Assembly (NCBI RefSeq): GCF_006517275.1
Contig: NZ_CP041191.1
Location: 2,661,001-2,725,000 of the forward strand
Direction of reading: 5' to 3'
Length of the DNA: 64,000 nt
From: Labrenzia sp. PHM005
GTDB taxonomy: Bacteria > Pseudomonadota > Alphaproteobacteria > Rhizobiales > Stappiaceae
The stretch's first letter is position 1; every line of letters begins with the position of its first letter. A program made the translations under genes and the position numbers. Below, in pieces: positions 28,917 to 36,990 of this stretch. Below the pieces are notes generated by a model. The model saw only the letters and a list, made by a program, of their open reading frames with translations, was not told where the DNA came from and searched no databases.

Positions 28917-30275
28917 TTGACGATACTTGAAGTCCCGGATCAGCCAATGTTGGCGCCGCGCCAGGCAACCCAAGTGGGTTTTGCCACCGGGGTTCTTCTG
29001 TCCTTGATCCTGCATGCTTTGGCGGCCCTGTTGCTTGTCGACGGGTTCAAAGGCCATCGGCCGACACAGCCAGTTGACACCGTCGAGGTCGAGCTGGTCG
29101 CGCCGCCCGAGATTTCTCCACAGGAACCGGCTCCGGCTGAGGAAGAAGAGGCGGCCGTTGAAGAAGAGCTGCCGCAGGAAGAGGAACTGGTGGAAGAAGA
29201 GGAGGAAACTCCTGCCGAACCGGAACCGGAAATAGAGCCGGAACCCGAACCTGCCCCTGAAGAGGTGTCAGAAGCGCGTGAACAAGTGCGGATGGTGCAG
29301 CCGGTCGAAGAATTCGGCGAAGAAGATACAGCACCTGCCGGTAGTGAAGAGGGCGAGACGCAACAGGTAGAGGCATCGCCGGAGGACATGGATCCAGAAG
29401 AGCTGCCAATTGAAGAGGCTGTGACCGAAGAAGCTGAGGCCGAGGAACTGGAGACCGCGGAAACAGAGGTGGCCGAGCCTCAAGATTTTGAAGAACCGGA
29501 AATCCAGGAGACCGAGATAACAGCCTTGCAGCCGGAAGAGCCTCAAATCGAGGAGCTGCTGGAAGAAACAGAGACGGTTGAAACGGGTGAAATAGAAACG
29601 CCGGAAGAGCAGAGCATAGAAGAAGCAGAGCCGGAAGCTGAGCTAGGGCCGCAAGAGCCTGCACCGGTCTCAGATGTTGCTGATGAGGATGTGGTCGTAC
29701 CGGGTCCCTCGGATGAGACAGAAGCGGAGCCGGCTGCTGAGGAGATAGAGACAGAAAGCGGTGCTGAAGTTCCGGACGAAACCGGAGAGAGTACCGGTGA
29801 GGGCGAAACAGTCGTTGCCGGCATTCCGCGCTCTAAACCGCCAGTTCCGGCGTGGGCGGCCAGGTCCGCCCGGTCTGCCCGAGCAAGTGAGCGCAGTGGC
29901 AGTCTTGCGGGGCAACTCCGTCCGGTTTCCCGCATTTTGACCGGCGATGTTATGGTGGATTCACGCACCCGCACAGCAATGCGCGGAATGCCTCCCGGAC
30001 AGCGTCTGGCCACCCTTTGCAGGACCGAGCTTGACGCACAGTTGAAAGCGTCGACGCCACCTTACCCCCCGGAGATAATACCTTCCTACAGACCGCGTGG
30101 AGGGACTGTCCTGCAGCCTAGCGGTTGGTCGGCGTTCCGAAGTTACGGACAGTGGTTCAATGTCGCATTCCGTTGTGAAACAGACACGGACGTGCGCCGA
30201 GTGGTCAGGTTCAGTTTTCGCGTCGGACAACCGGTGCCGCGATCTGAATGGGGCGCCCGCGGTTTTCCGCAATAA
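28917..30275 (+). CDS. Membrane-anchored Glu/Pro-rich protein with C-terminal DUF930-like domain
   Basis: 452 residues. One N-terminal membrane helix (FATGVLLSLILHALAALLLVDGF, about 21-43) is followed by a roughly 270-residue low-complexity Glu/Pro/Ala region (EEE, EPEPEIEPEP-type runs) and a basic linker. The C-terminal domain of about 110 residues (LATLCRTELDAQL, then SYGQWFNVAFRCETDTDVRRVVRFSFRVGQPVPRSEWG) fits DUF930. The layout resembles TonB-like proteins: inner-membrane anchor, extended periplasmic spacer, small terminal domain. The role is unknown. Start TTG 28917 has AAGG upstream; ATG 28947 is the alternative. Confidence 0.75.
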   Translation: MTILEVPDQPMLAPRQATQVGFATGVLLSLILHALAALLLVDGFKGHRPTQPVDTVEVELVAPPEISPQEPAPAEEEEAAVEEELPQEEELVEEEEETPAEPEPEIEPEPEPAPEEVSEAREQVRMVQPVEEFGEEDTAPAGSEEGETQQVEASPEDMDPEELPIEEAVTEEAEAEELETAETEVAEPQDFEEPEIQETEITALQPEEPQIEELLEETETVETGEIETPEEQSIEEAEPEAELGPQEPAPVSDVADEDVVVPGPSDETEAEPAAEEIETESGAEVPDETGESTGEGETVVAGIPRSKPPVPAWAARSARSARASERSGSLAGQLRPVSRILTGDVMVDSRTRTAMRGMPPGQRLATLCRTELDAQLKASTPPYPPEIIPSYRPRGGTVLQPSGWSAFRSYGQWFNVAFRCETDTDVRRVVRFSFRVGQPVPRSEWGARGFPQ

Positions 30276-30360
30276 TTGGATGTGTTATTCGCTCGGATTT
30301 TCTGGACAAATCAGTTCTCTGCTTGTCCGGTAAGTGCGTCATTACGGCGCAAAAACCATC

Positions 30361-30374
30361 TTGATCTTGGTCAA
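30361..30374 (+). promoter_or_regulatory. FNR/CRP-type box upstream of ubiTUV
   Basis: TTGATCTTGGTCAA matches the FNR consensus TTGAT-N4-ATCAA at nine of ten positions. It is 37 bp before the first ubiT ATG. At the usual class II position (-41.5) the start of transcription would fall near 30409. This fits oxygen-controlled expression of an anaerobic pathway. Confidence 0.6.
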
Positions 30375-30411
30375 GCCGGGGTCAGAAACCGCATGATAGC
30401 CAGATTGGGCC

Positions 30412-30939
30412 ATGACCCAATCAACGTCCCTCTTCGACGGGCCGGAACCCGGCAAAATGCCGTCTCCGGTCCGGTTTCCATTGCCGCTGTTTATCCTGCA
30501 GCCGATCCTGGCGCGAATTGTTCATCGTGTTGCCCGCGATGAGCCGTCCGTGTTCAATCGGCTCGGGCCACACAAACACACAAGATACATCATAGATCCG
30601 GCCAATCTGCCGTTTGTTCTGCAGCTTCATCCAGATCCCGACAATCTTGTGTTGCGGGCCTGCCCGCGCACTGCAATTCCGGATCACGAAGCGCGCATCT
30701 CAGGAAGATTCTTCGATCTCTTGCAGCTGGTCGATTGTGACCAGGACGGCGATGCGATGTTTTTTTCCCGCGGGCTCGATATTTCGGGAGACACAGAAGC
30801 GGTCGTGAGTTTGCGCAATGCGCTTGATGATCTCGATGGATCTCTGGCGGCCCGCGTTGCCGACATGTTCGGTCCTCCGGGCCGTTTGATGCTGTCAACG
30901 CTCCGGCGCGCTGCCGGATATTCTGCGCCCACCACATAA
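30412..30939 (+). CDS. ubiT: Ubiquinone anaerobic biosynthesis accessory factor UbiT (SCP2 domain)
   Basis: 175 residues with an SCP2-like lipid-binding domain: the amphipathic N-terminal segment FPLPLFILQPILARIVHRVA, then LVLRACPRTAIPDHEARISGRFFDLLQL and AMFFSRGLDISGDTEAVVSLRNALDDL. In E. coli UbiT carries ubiquinone intermediates for O2-independent synthesis. Identification rests on the domain plus immediate linkage to ubiU and ubiV. The first ATG (30412) has a weak ribosome-binding site and, if the FNR-type promoter is used, would be almost leaderless; ATG 30457 (MPSPVRFPLP) is a serious alternative. Confidence 0.85.
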   Translation: MTQSTSLFDGPEPGKMPSPVRFPLPLFILQPILARIVHRVARDEPSVFNRLGPHKHTRYIIDPANLPFVLQLHPDPDNLVLRACPRTAIPDHEARISGRFFDLLQLVDCDQDGDAMFFSRGLDISGDTEAVVSLRNALDDLDGSLAARVADMFGPPGRLMLSTLRRAAGYSAPTT

Positions 30940-30948
30940 GAGGACACT

Positions 30949-31947
30949 ATGCTGCGACCGGAGCTGATTTGCCCCGCCGGAACCCCCGCTGCTTTACGCA
31001 CAGCTGCTGATGCTGGCGCGGATGCGATTTATTGCGGCTTTCAAAACGCCACCAATGCCCGGAACTTTCCGGGGCTCAATTTCACCGTCGAAGAGATGGA
31101 GCAATCGGTCGGCTATGCCCACGACAAGGGCTCCAAGGTGCTCTTGGCGATCAATACGTTCCCGCCTGCCGGAAAATTCGATCTTTGGAAAGACGCAGTC
31201 GACACGGGTGTTCGCCTCGGCGTCGACGCGTTTATCGTGGCTGATGTCGGTGTGGCGTCTTATGCCGCAGAGAAATACCCGGAAAAACGCCTGCATCTAT
31301 CAGTCCAGGCTGCGGCGTCCAGTCCGGAAGCCATCCAGTATTACTGCCGCGAATTTGGCGTTAAACGCGTGGTTCTACCGCGCATCCTGACGGTTCCGGA
31401 GATCAAGGCAGTTGCGGAGGAAATTCCGTGCGAGATCGAAACCTTCATCTTCGGCAATCACGGCCTGATGGTGGAGGGCCGCTGCAGCCTGACCAATTAC
31501 GTCACAGGCCTGTCGACCAACATGGACGGAGTTTGCTCGCCCGCGGCGCAGGTGAAATATGAGCGGGATGCGGAAGGAAACCTTTCCAGCAAACTGGCCG
31601 ATTTCACCATCGACTGTTTCTCCTGTTCCGATAAGGCCGGTTATCCGACGATCTGCAAGGGCCGTTATCTGACCGATTGCCGGGAAGGCGGCTATTACGC
31701 CTTTGAAGAGCCGATCAGCCTCAACCTTGCGCACCTTTTGCCCGATTTGATTGGGGCGGGTGTGCATGCCTTCAAGATCGAAGGCCGGCAACGGTCCCGC
31801 GCCTATGTCAAATCCGTGGTCAGTGCCTTCCGTGAAGCCGTCGACGCGGTCCTCTCTGGCGGCGAACCGAAAATCGCCGATCTGGTGGCTCTGACGGAGG
31901 GGCAAAAACAGACCGAGGGCGCGTTCAAAACCAAGAAATGGCGATAA
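30949..31947 (+). CDS. ubiU: Ubiquinone anaerobic hydroxylation protein UbiU (U32 peptidase-like)
   Basis: 332 residues; U32-family radical-type hydroxylation partner of UbiV that adds oxygen to the ubiquinone ring from prephenate rather than O2 (known for E. coli). It starts LICPAGTPAALRTAADAGADAIYCG. The [4Fe-4S] region has Cys179 (VEGRCSLTNY), Cys196 (GVCSPA) and Cys236 (YPTICKGRY), with spacings like E. coli Cys176/193/232. The E. coli Cys169 equivalent is Gly172 here (FGNHGLMVEGRC). Extra cysteines at 161, 223 and 226 might substitute. It starts 9 bp after ubiT and ends 4 bp before ubiV. Confidence 0.93.
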   Translation: MLRPELICPAGTPAALRTAADAGADAIYCGFQNATNARNFPGLNFTVEEMEQSVGYAHDKGSKVLLAINTFPPAGKFDLWKDAVDTGVRLGVDAFIVADVGVASYAAEKYPEKRLHLSVQAAASSPEAIQYYCREFGVKRVVLPRILTVPEIKAVAEEIPCEIETFIFGNHGLMVEGRCSLTNYVTGLSTNMDGVCSPAAQVKYERDAEGNLSSKLADFTIDCFSCSDKAGYPTICKGRYLTDCREGGYYAFEEPISLNLAHLLPDLIGAGVHAFKIEGRQRSRAYVKSVVSAFREAVDAVLSGGEPKIADLVALTEGQKQTEGAFKTKKWR

Positions 31948-31951
31948 CATC

Positions 31952-32848
31952 ATGACACGCAGTTTGACCCTCGGGCCGATCCTGTTTCATTGGCCGGCCG
32001 AGCAGAAGCTCGATTTTTATGCGCGGATCGCCGACGAGGCGCCGGTTGATACGGTGTATTTGGGCGAAGTGATTTGTTCCAAACGTTCGCCGTTTTTTGA
32101 GCAGCATTACGATGAGGTCGCCGAGCGGCTTCAACGGGGCGGAAAGAAGGTCGTTTTTTCCTCGCTGACCGAAGTTGTTTTGAAGCGGGAGCGCAAGGCA
32201 ATCGAAGGCTTCTGTGAGCTGGACGATCATGAGATCGAGATCAACAACACCTCAGCTCTCCTCAACATGGATGGCAAGGCTCACCGGGTCGGACCATTGA
32301 TGAACGTCTATAATGAAATGTCCATGGCTTACCTGGCCAAGGGCGGGGCAACCCATTTCTGCCTGCCGGTTGAATTGCCAGGAACCTCCGCCAAGCTCCT
32401 GGCGGACAAGGCCGCTGAACTTGGGGCTGGCGTTGAAATGCAGGTTTATGGCCGGGCGTCCCTTGCTGTTTCGGCGCGCTGTTATCATGCTCGGGCCCAT
32501 GCACGGACCAAGGACAACTGCCAGTTTGTTTGTGAAGATAATCCGGACGGCATGCCGCTGAAAACTCTGGACGGCAAACCGTTCTTGGCCGTCAATGGCA
32601 TCCAGACTCTGTCGCAATCTTACCTGAACTATCTGAAAGACTTGCCGGAGCTGATGGCCGCTGGCATCACGCACTACCGGCTCTCACCCCATACCCATGA
32701 CATGGTGGCCATCGCCCAGATCTTCCGGGACGTCTTAGATGACAAAGTCTCGAGCGAAGAAGCAGGCGTGCGGCTCTCCGTGGTGACCGGCTCCCTCCCG
32801 TTTTCCAACGGGTTCTGGCATGGCAAGGCAGGGCATTTGAGGGTCTGA
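31952..32848 (+). CDS. ubiV: Ubiquinone anaerobic hydroxylation protein UbiV (U32 peptidase-like)
   Basis: 298 residues. All four expected Fe-S cysteines are present: Cys42 (GEVICSKR), Cys177, Cys190 and Cys194 (SARCYHARAHARTKDNC, then QFVC), with the 13- and 4-residue spacing of E. coli Cys180/193/197. It forms a heterodimer with UbiU. ATG 31952 is four bases after the ubiU stop, so translation is coupled. Last gene of the ubiTUV operon; it converges on a binding-protein gene 50 bp away. Confidence 0.95.
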   Translation: MTRSLTLGPILFHWPAEQKLDFYARIADEAPVDTVYLGEVICSKRSPFFEQHYDEVAERLQRGGKKVVFSSLTEVVLKRERKAIEGFCELDDHEIEINNTSALLNMDGKAHRVGPLMNVYNEMSMAYLAKGGATHFCLPVELPGTSAKLLADKAAELGAGVEMQVYGRASLAVSARCYHARAHARTKDNCQFVCEDNPDGMPLKTLDGKPFLAVNGIQTLSQSYLNYLKDLPELMAAGITHYRLSPHTHDMVAIAQIFRDVLDDKVSSEEAGVRLSVVTGSLPFSNGFWHGKAGHLRV

Positions 32849-32898
32849 GCAAAAACGCAGAGGACAGGCACGCCACCGGCCAGGTGCCAAATAAGGAA

Positions 32899-33633
32899 TT
32901 AGTTGATCAGCAGATAATTGCCGATAATCCGGTCGTAGGTACCGTTTAACTTGATTTGCTCCAAGCCTTCGCGGAATGAATCAACAAGGTCCTTTGCGGT
33001 GTCCTTGTTGAACGCCATATAGGCATGGCCGCTGAGGTCGCTGATGGGCATTGTTCGCCGGACCAGCGCCGGGTCGACCCCTTCTGAGCGGAGCAATTCG
33101 ACGATCACGCTGTCATCGATGACCATCAGGTCGATCCGGCCGAGCAGAAGCTTGCGCAGATTGAACCGGTCGTCTTCGACTTGAGATAGGTTTTTAAAAC
33201 CTTTTTGCGTCAGGTATTCGGCCTTGGCATCCCCAAGATAGACCCCAACAGACAATGGTTTGGCGTCTTCGAGCGTCCGGACATTGATCTCGGTGTTTTC
33301 CGCCAGATGATAGAAGGACACGCCATAGGGGGCTATCTCTCCAACCCATTTGAACTTCTCTTCCCGTTCGTCCGTTCTGAGGATGGAAAAAATCAGTGTG
33401 CCCGGTGTCTTTAAGGCCATTTGATAGCTGCGTGCCCAAGGCAAAAACCGGATCGGTGCCTCCCGGCCGGTTTCTTTCAACACTGCCTGAACAACTTCCG
33501 TTCCCATGCCCTTGGCGATACCGTCTTCCAGATAATTGAAAGGCGGCAATTGCTCGGTGACAATCTCCAAGGTGTCCGCCTGTGCTGCAAAGGAAAGGAG
33601 CAGGCAGAGCCCGGCAATGATCGGAAATTTCAA
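32899..33633 (-). CDS. Periplasmic SBP_bac_3-type binding protein (tandem copy A)
   Basis: 244 residues; signal peptide MKFPIIAGLCLLLSFAAQADT. Amino-acid-binding-protein fold (COG0834 type) opening with LEIVTEQLPPFNYLEDGIAKGMGTEVVQAVLKETG, then the subgroup motif FLPWARSYQMAL and a late YDRIIGNYLL. It closely resembles the next upstream gene in length and in nearly every block, so the two are a tandem duplication. No permease or ATPase gene is near, as for the other three members in this window; a sensory or delivery role is as likely as transport. Confidence 0.88.
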   Translation of the reverse strand: MKFPIIAGLCLLLSFAAQADTLEIVTEQLPPFNYLEDGIAKGMGTEVVQAVLKETGREAPIRFLPWARSYQMALKTPGTLIFSILRTDEREEKFKWVGEIAPYGVSFYHLAENTEINVRTLEDAKPLSVGVYLGDAKAEYLTQKGFKNLSQVEDDRFNLRKLLLGRIDLMVIDDSVIVELLRSEGVDPALVRRTMPISDLSGHAYMAFNKDTAKDLVDSFREGLEQIKLNGTYDRIIGNYLLIN

Positions 33634-33816
33634 AACTCTCTCCGCTTGGTTGCCCGGCTATGATTACTTGGAGTTTCTAAATGCAAGGTTGATTTGTTGT
33701 GCGAGCCTTTAGATAAGATGCTCGTTCTTTGCGCGTGTTCTGGTATCAGTTTTTGCCAAATTTGTAACATGAACCTGATCATTGGGGCGTTCTTTAGAAA
33801 AGCCGACAATAAAATA

Positions 33817-34560
33817 TCAGTTCACCAGCAAGTAACGCATCAAGATCTGATCAAAGAGACCGTTTTCCTTGATTGTCACCAAACCTTCCTTAAAGGTCTT
33901 TACCAGCTCAGGGTCAGAGGCTTTGTTAAAGGCCATGTAGAGCTGTCCGCTAAGTTCCTTGATCGGCATAACTTTTTTGAGCTGCTTCGGATCGATGCCC
34001 TCATCCTTTAACAGCGGGCCAATGACGCTGTCGTCTATTGCGATCATGTCGAGGCGTCCCAGCATGAGTTTTCTAAGATTTAGCCGGTCGTCATCTGTCG
34101 TCTGAAGATTTTCAAATCCATGTTCAATCAAAGCGGCTTCCTTGGCATCCCCTCGATAAACGCCGACATAAAGAAACCTGGCATCGGAAAGGGAATGCAG
34201 CTCCATCGGCGGTGCGTCCGCGCGTTGATAAAGTGCGGCCCCAAAGGGTGCTATTGTCCCGATCCACGCAAATAGATCCTCCCGCTTGGGTGTCCGGGCG
34301 ATCGAATAAACGAGCGTATTGGGTTTTGTTAGGGCGGTCTGATACGCCCGCGCCCAGGGCATAAACTGAATGTCGGACGTGTGCCCGGTTTCCTCAAGCA
34401 CCGCTTGAACCACTTCAGTCGATAGGCCGCGGGCCTGGCCTTCCTCCAGATAACTGTAAGGCGGGAGATGCTCAGTAACGATCGAGATCTGTTCCGCAGC
34501 TGCGGACAGAGTCATGAACGTCAACAAAATGATGGGTATGATCGTTTTCAAGGTGCACAA
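33817..34560 (-). CDS. Periplasmic SBP_bac_3-type binding protein (tandem copy B)
   Basis: 247 residues; signal peptide TIIPIILLTFMTLSAAAEQ. Opens ISIVTEHLPPYSYLEEGQARGLSTEVVQAVLEETG, then FMPWARAYQTAL; shares DDRLNLRKLMLGRLDMIAIDDSVI-type and SGQLYMAFNK blocks with copy A. The 183-bp gap between the copies allows separate promoters. Ligand unknown. The 370 bp upstream (34561-34929) is AT-rich and holds no recognisable gene. Confidence 0.88.
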   Translation of the reverse strand: MCTLKTIIPIILLTFMTLSAAAEQISIVTEHLPPYSYLEEGQARGLSTEVVQAVLEETGHTSDIQFMPWARAYQTALTKPNTLVYSIARTPKREDLFAWIGTIAPFGAALYQRADAPPMELHSLSDARFLYVGVYRGDAKEAALIEHGFENLQTTDDDRLNLRKLMLGRLDMIAIDDSVIGPLLKDEGIDPKQLKKVMPIKELSGQLYMAFNKASDPELVKTFKEGLVTIKENGLFDQILMRYLLVN

Positions 34561-34929
34561 GCCCAGAATTCAAATTATATCATTCGCTTCTCTGATCTTT
34601 TATTTTATATGTATATCGATAAATATTTCCAATTATTTTAAATAACTTTAGATGGGTGCTGATAAGTTGTGCAACTTTTGCTGATTTCTTTCTTTGTCGT
34701 GACCCTTACGTAGATGGAGACGTCCGTTGAAGGTTGGCGGCGTTTAGGCTCTACCATGTGTCGTGCCAGAGCATGAAAACAGTCGCAATCCTGATGCTTT
34801 GGGAGCGTTAGTTTGGATTATGGCTATTGTGATGAGGCATCGTAAACCACAGGTGTCACACGGACTTGTCATGTGTGGCCCGGACCGGCACACTTTGAAA
34901 TACATAAAATCCCAACCTGTTGAGTTCCA
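34561..34929. other. Non-coding gap, AT-rich at its left half
   Basis: Lies between the divergent binding-protein and SnoaL-like genes. No gene, repeat or recognisable regulatory motif is seen; it should contain both promoters. Confidence 0.4.
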
Positions 34930-35352
34930 ATGGCAAACAAACAGTCACAGCTTTTGATCGACACCTATTTCGCGGCCTTCAATGCAGGCGATACCCACAA
35001 GATGGAGGATCTGGTTGCGGATGATGTGATCCACGATGTCAATCAGGGGGAACGGCGCACGGGCAAGGACAAATTCTGGTCCTTCAACGTTCACATGGCC
35101 AAATGCTACAAGGAGCGGCTCACAGATATCGAGCTGTTCGTCAATGACGCGGGCACGCGCGCTGCTGCCGAGTTCATTGTTCACGGCACATACATTGCGA
35201 CCGATGAAGGTCTGCCGGAAGCTGACGGCCAAACCTACAACCTGCCGGCCGGCAGTTTTTTTGAAATCAAAGACGGCAAGATCGCCCGCATCACCACCTA
35301 TTACAATTTGAAAGACTGGATCGATCAAGTTGGTGGGGCTGCTGAGAATTAA
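34930..35352 (+). CDS. SnoaL-like / NTF2-fold protein (ketosteroid-isomerase-related)
   Basis: 140 residues. IDTYFAAFNAGDTHKMEDLVADDVIHDVNQGERRTGKDKF is the usual start of SnoaL-like polyketide-cyclase/isomerase-type proteins, and the C-terminal strands include YNLPAGSFFEIKDGKIARITTYYNLKDWIDQV. The family has a small cone-shaped barrel with varied or no catalysis, so substrate and reaction cannot be assigned. Monocistronic, with no functional link to its neighbours visible. Confidence 0.82.
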   Translation: MANKQSQLLIDTYFAAFNAGDTHKMEDLVADDVIHDVNQGERRTGKDKFWSFNVHMAKCYKERLTDIELFVNDAGTRAAAEFIVHGTYIATDEGLPEADGQTYNLPAGSFFEIKDGKIARITTYYNLKDWIDQVGGAAEN

Positions 35353-35507
35353 TCGGTTTCTGACCTTTTTAGTCTTGGGCTGGATTGGCTGCCAAATTCT
35401 GCAAATTCCTTGTTCCCTGAGCTCAGCTTAGCTTTTGTCATTCCACCGGATGTTAGTTTTGGGGTGCGTGCGCTCCAAATTGAGGTGTTGACGGATCTAA
35501 AATTTCG

Positions 35508-35531
35508 ATATAACTAGAGATGTAGTTATAT
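35508..35531 (+). promoter_or_regulatory. ArsR-family operator overlapping the promoter of the arsR-permease operon
   Basis: ATATAACTA and TAGTTATAT form a perfect 9-bp inverted repeat around GAGATG, the size and symmetry of ArsR/SmtB operators. It covers the likely -10 (TATAAC, 35509-35514); a TTGACG -35 is at 35488-35493 with a short 15-bp spacer. The gene start is 29 bp downstream, so autorepression is expected. Confidence 0.65.
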
Positions 35532-35559
35532 TAACTTGATGATCAGCGGAGACGATCAC

Positions 35560-35892
35560 ATGGTGCTGGAAGAAGCTGCGCAAGGCTTTGCCGCGCTGGG
35601 CTCGGAGGCCCGGCTGCAGGTATTGCTTACGTTGGTGCGGGCAGGGCGGTCTGGATTGAGTGTCGGCGACATTCAATCGCGCACAAGTATGGCCGCCTCA
35701 ACACTCGCCCATCACTTAAAATTCTTGGCGTCCGCCGGATTAATCCGCCAGGAAAAGGACGGCCGGACGGTGATCAATCAGGCCCAGTTCGAGCACCTTG
35801 AAGCACTGGCCGGTTACATCTTGAAAGAATGTTGCGCAGACGAAAATGGAACGGCCGCTGCTGACGGCATAAGGAGTGCAGCCAATGACTGA
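35560..35892 (+). CDS. ArsR-family transcriptional repressor with C-terminal Cys pair
   Basis: 110 residues from ATG 35560 (MVLEEAAQGF), which has GGAG 8 nt upstream; the earlier ATG 35539 has none. Winged helix-turn-helix: LGSEARLQVLLTLVRAGRSGLSVGDIQSRTSMAASTLAHHLKFLASAGLIRQEKDG. The C-terminus has GYILKECCADENG; a vicinal Cys pair there could bind As(III), another soft metal or react with oxidants. The end overlaps the permease gene by 8 bp. It probably represses its own operon through the palindrome at 35508-35531. Confidence 0.88.
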   Translation: MVLEEAAQGFAALGSEARLQVLLTLVRAGRSGLSVGDIQSRTSMAASTLAHHLKFLASAGLIRQEKDGRTVINQAQFEHLEALAGYILKECCADENGTAAADGIRSAAND

Positions 35893-36982
35893 TGTTGTAG
35901 ATCTACAAGAGACATCCTCCAGCTGTTGTTCCGGTGCCAACAGCAGCGAGCCACCGTCTAACTCCAAACTCAAGGCCGGTCTTCAATTCCTGCGCAAACA
36001 TGTCTTGTCGACATGGGCGATTGTTATCGGGGTGCCGCTTCTGGTGTTGCTGCTGGATCAGCCGCAATTCTGGAATGTTGTCACGTTCGCAATCAAAGCC
36101 TTTGGCGGAACAGCGCCTTACATAGCCTTTGCCGTTCTGCTGATTGCCTGGCTGAAAGCTGCAGGTGCCGAAGCCTATATCGGCAAAGCCTTTGAAGGAC
36201 GGGAGGCCCAGGCAATTGTTCTGGCCGCTATGTTTGGCGGGTTGGCACCGTTCTGTTCCTGCGAAGTAATTCCATTTGTCGCTGGGCTTTTGGCGGTTGG
36301 CGCGCCGATCTCAGCGATCATGGCCTTCTGGCTGTCATCGCCGTTGATCGATCCGCCCACTCTCTTGATCACAGCGGGTGCGCTTGGCTGGAACTTTGCC
36401 ATAGGTAAAGCCGTCTTTGCGGTGGCGCTGGGCTTGTTTGGTGGTGTTATTGTGGCTCTAATCAGCCGGACCGGGGGGTTCAAAACTCCGGCGCGTGCGG
36501 CCTCGATTTCCGGCTGTGGCTGTGGTGCATCTCCCAAAACCGGCCGCCCGGTCTGGTCTTTCTGGAAAGAAGCCGAGCGCAGCAGCACTTTCGGCACTGA
36601 GCTTAAGAGTAATGCGCTGTTTCTCGTCAAATGGCTGGCGCTGGCTTATGTCCTGGAAGCTTTGCTGGTGACATATGTCCCAGCCGATCTGATCGCCGGT
36701 GTGGTCGGTGGCAACGGTCTTGGGTCAATCGTGATTTCCGCGCTTGTCGGCATGCCGGCCTACCTCAACAGCTATGTGGCACCGCCGCTGCTGGCTGGCT
36801 TGATGGAGCAGGGCATGAGTTCTGGCGCTGCCATGGCCTTCATGATCGCCGGTGCGGTCAGCTCCATCCCGGCCATGGCAGCTGTCTGGTCGCTGGTCAA
36901 ACCGACGGTCTTTGCAACTTATCTCGGCCTTGGGTTTGTCGGGGCGGTGTTGTCTGGCCTGATCTTTCAAGCGGTTGTGTGA
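35885..36982 (+). CDS. Permease of the DUF318/ArsP-like family
   Basis: 365 residues, eight or more membrane helices. The family signature is GGLAPFCSCEVIPFVAGLLAVGAPISAIMAFWLSSPLIDPP, with the C-S-C in the membrane; a second half-repeat contains GNGLGSIVISALVGMPAYLNSYVAPPL. A Cys pair near the N-terminus (SSSCCSGAN) and a cytoplasmic SGCGCGAS loop suggest soft-metal or thiol chemistry. ArsP relatives export trivalent organoarsenicals; other members have no known substrate. ATG 35885 follows AAGGAG and overlaps the arsR-type gene, so they are coupled. Confidence 0.87.
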   Translation: MTDVVDLQETSSSCCSGANSSEPPSNSKLKAGLQFLRKHVLSTWAIVIGVPLLVLLLDQPQFWNVVTFAIKAFGGTAPYIAFAVLLIAWLKAAGAEAYIGKAFEGREAQAIVLAAMFGGLAPFCSCEVIPFVAGLLAVGAPISAIMAFWLSSPLIDPPTLLITAGALGWNFAIGKAVFAVALGLFGGVIVALISRTGGFKTPARAASISGCGCGASPKTGRPVWSFWKEAERSSTFGTELKSNALFLVKWLALAYVLEALLVTYVPADLIAGVVGGNGLGSIVISALVGMPAYLNSYVAPPLLAGLMEQGMSSGAAMAFMIAGAVSSIPAMAAVWSLVKPTVFATYLGLGFVGAVLSGLIFQAVV

Positions 36983-36990
36983 GGCAACTC

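Noticed and set aside
36631..36990. 360-bp 5' extension of the transglutaminase-like frame into the permease gene
   Set aside because: The residues are a frame-shifted copy of the permease coding sequence; ATG 36991 just after the permease stop fits operon structure.
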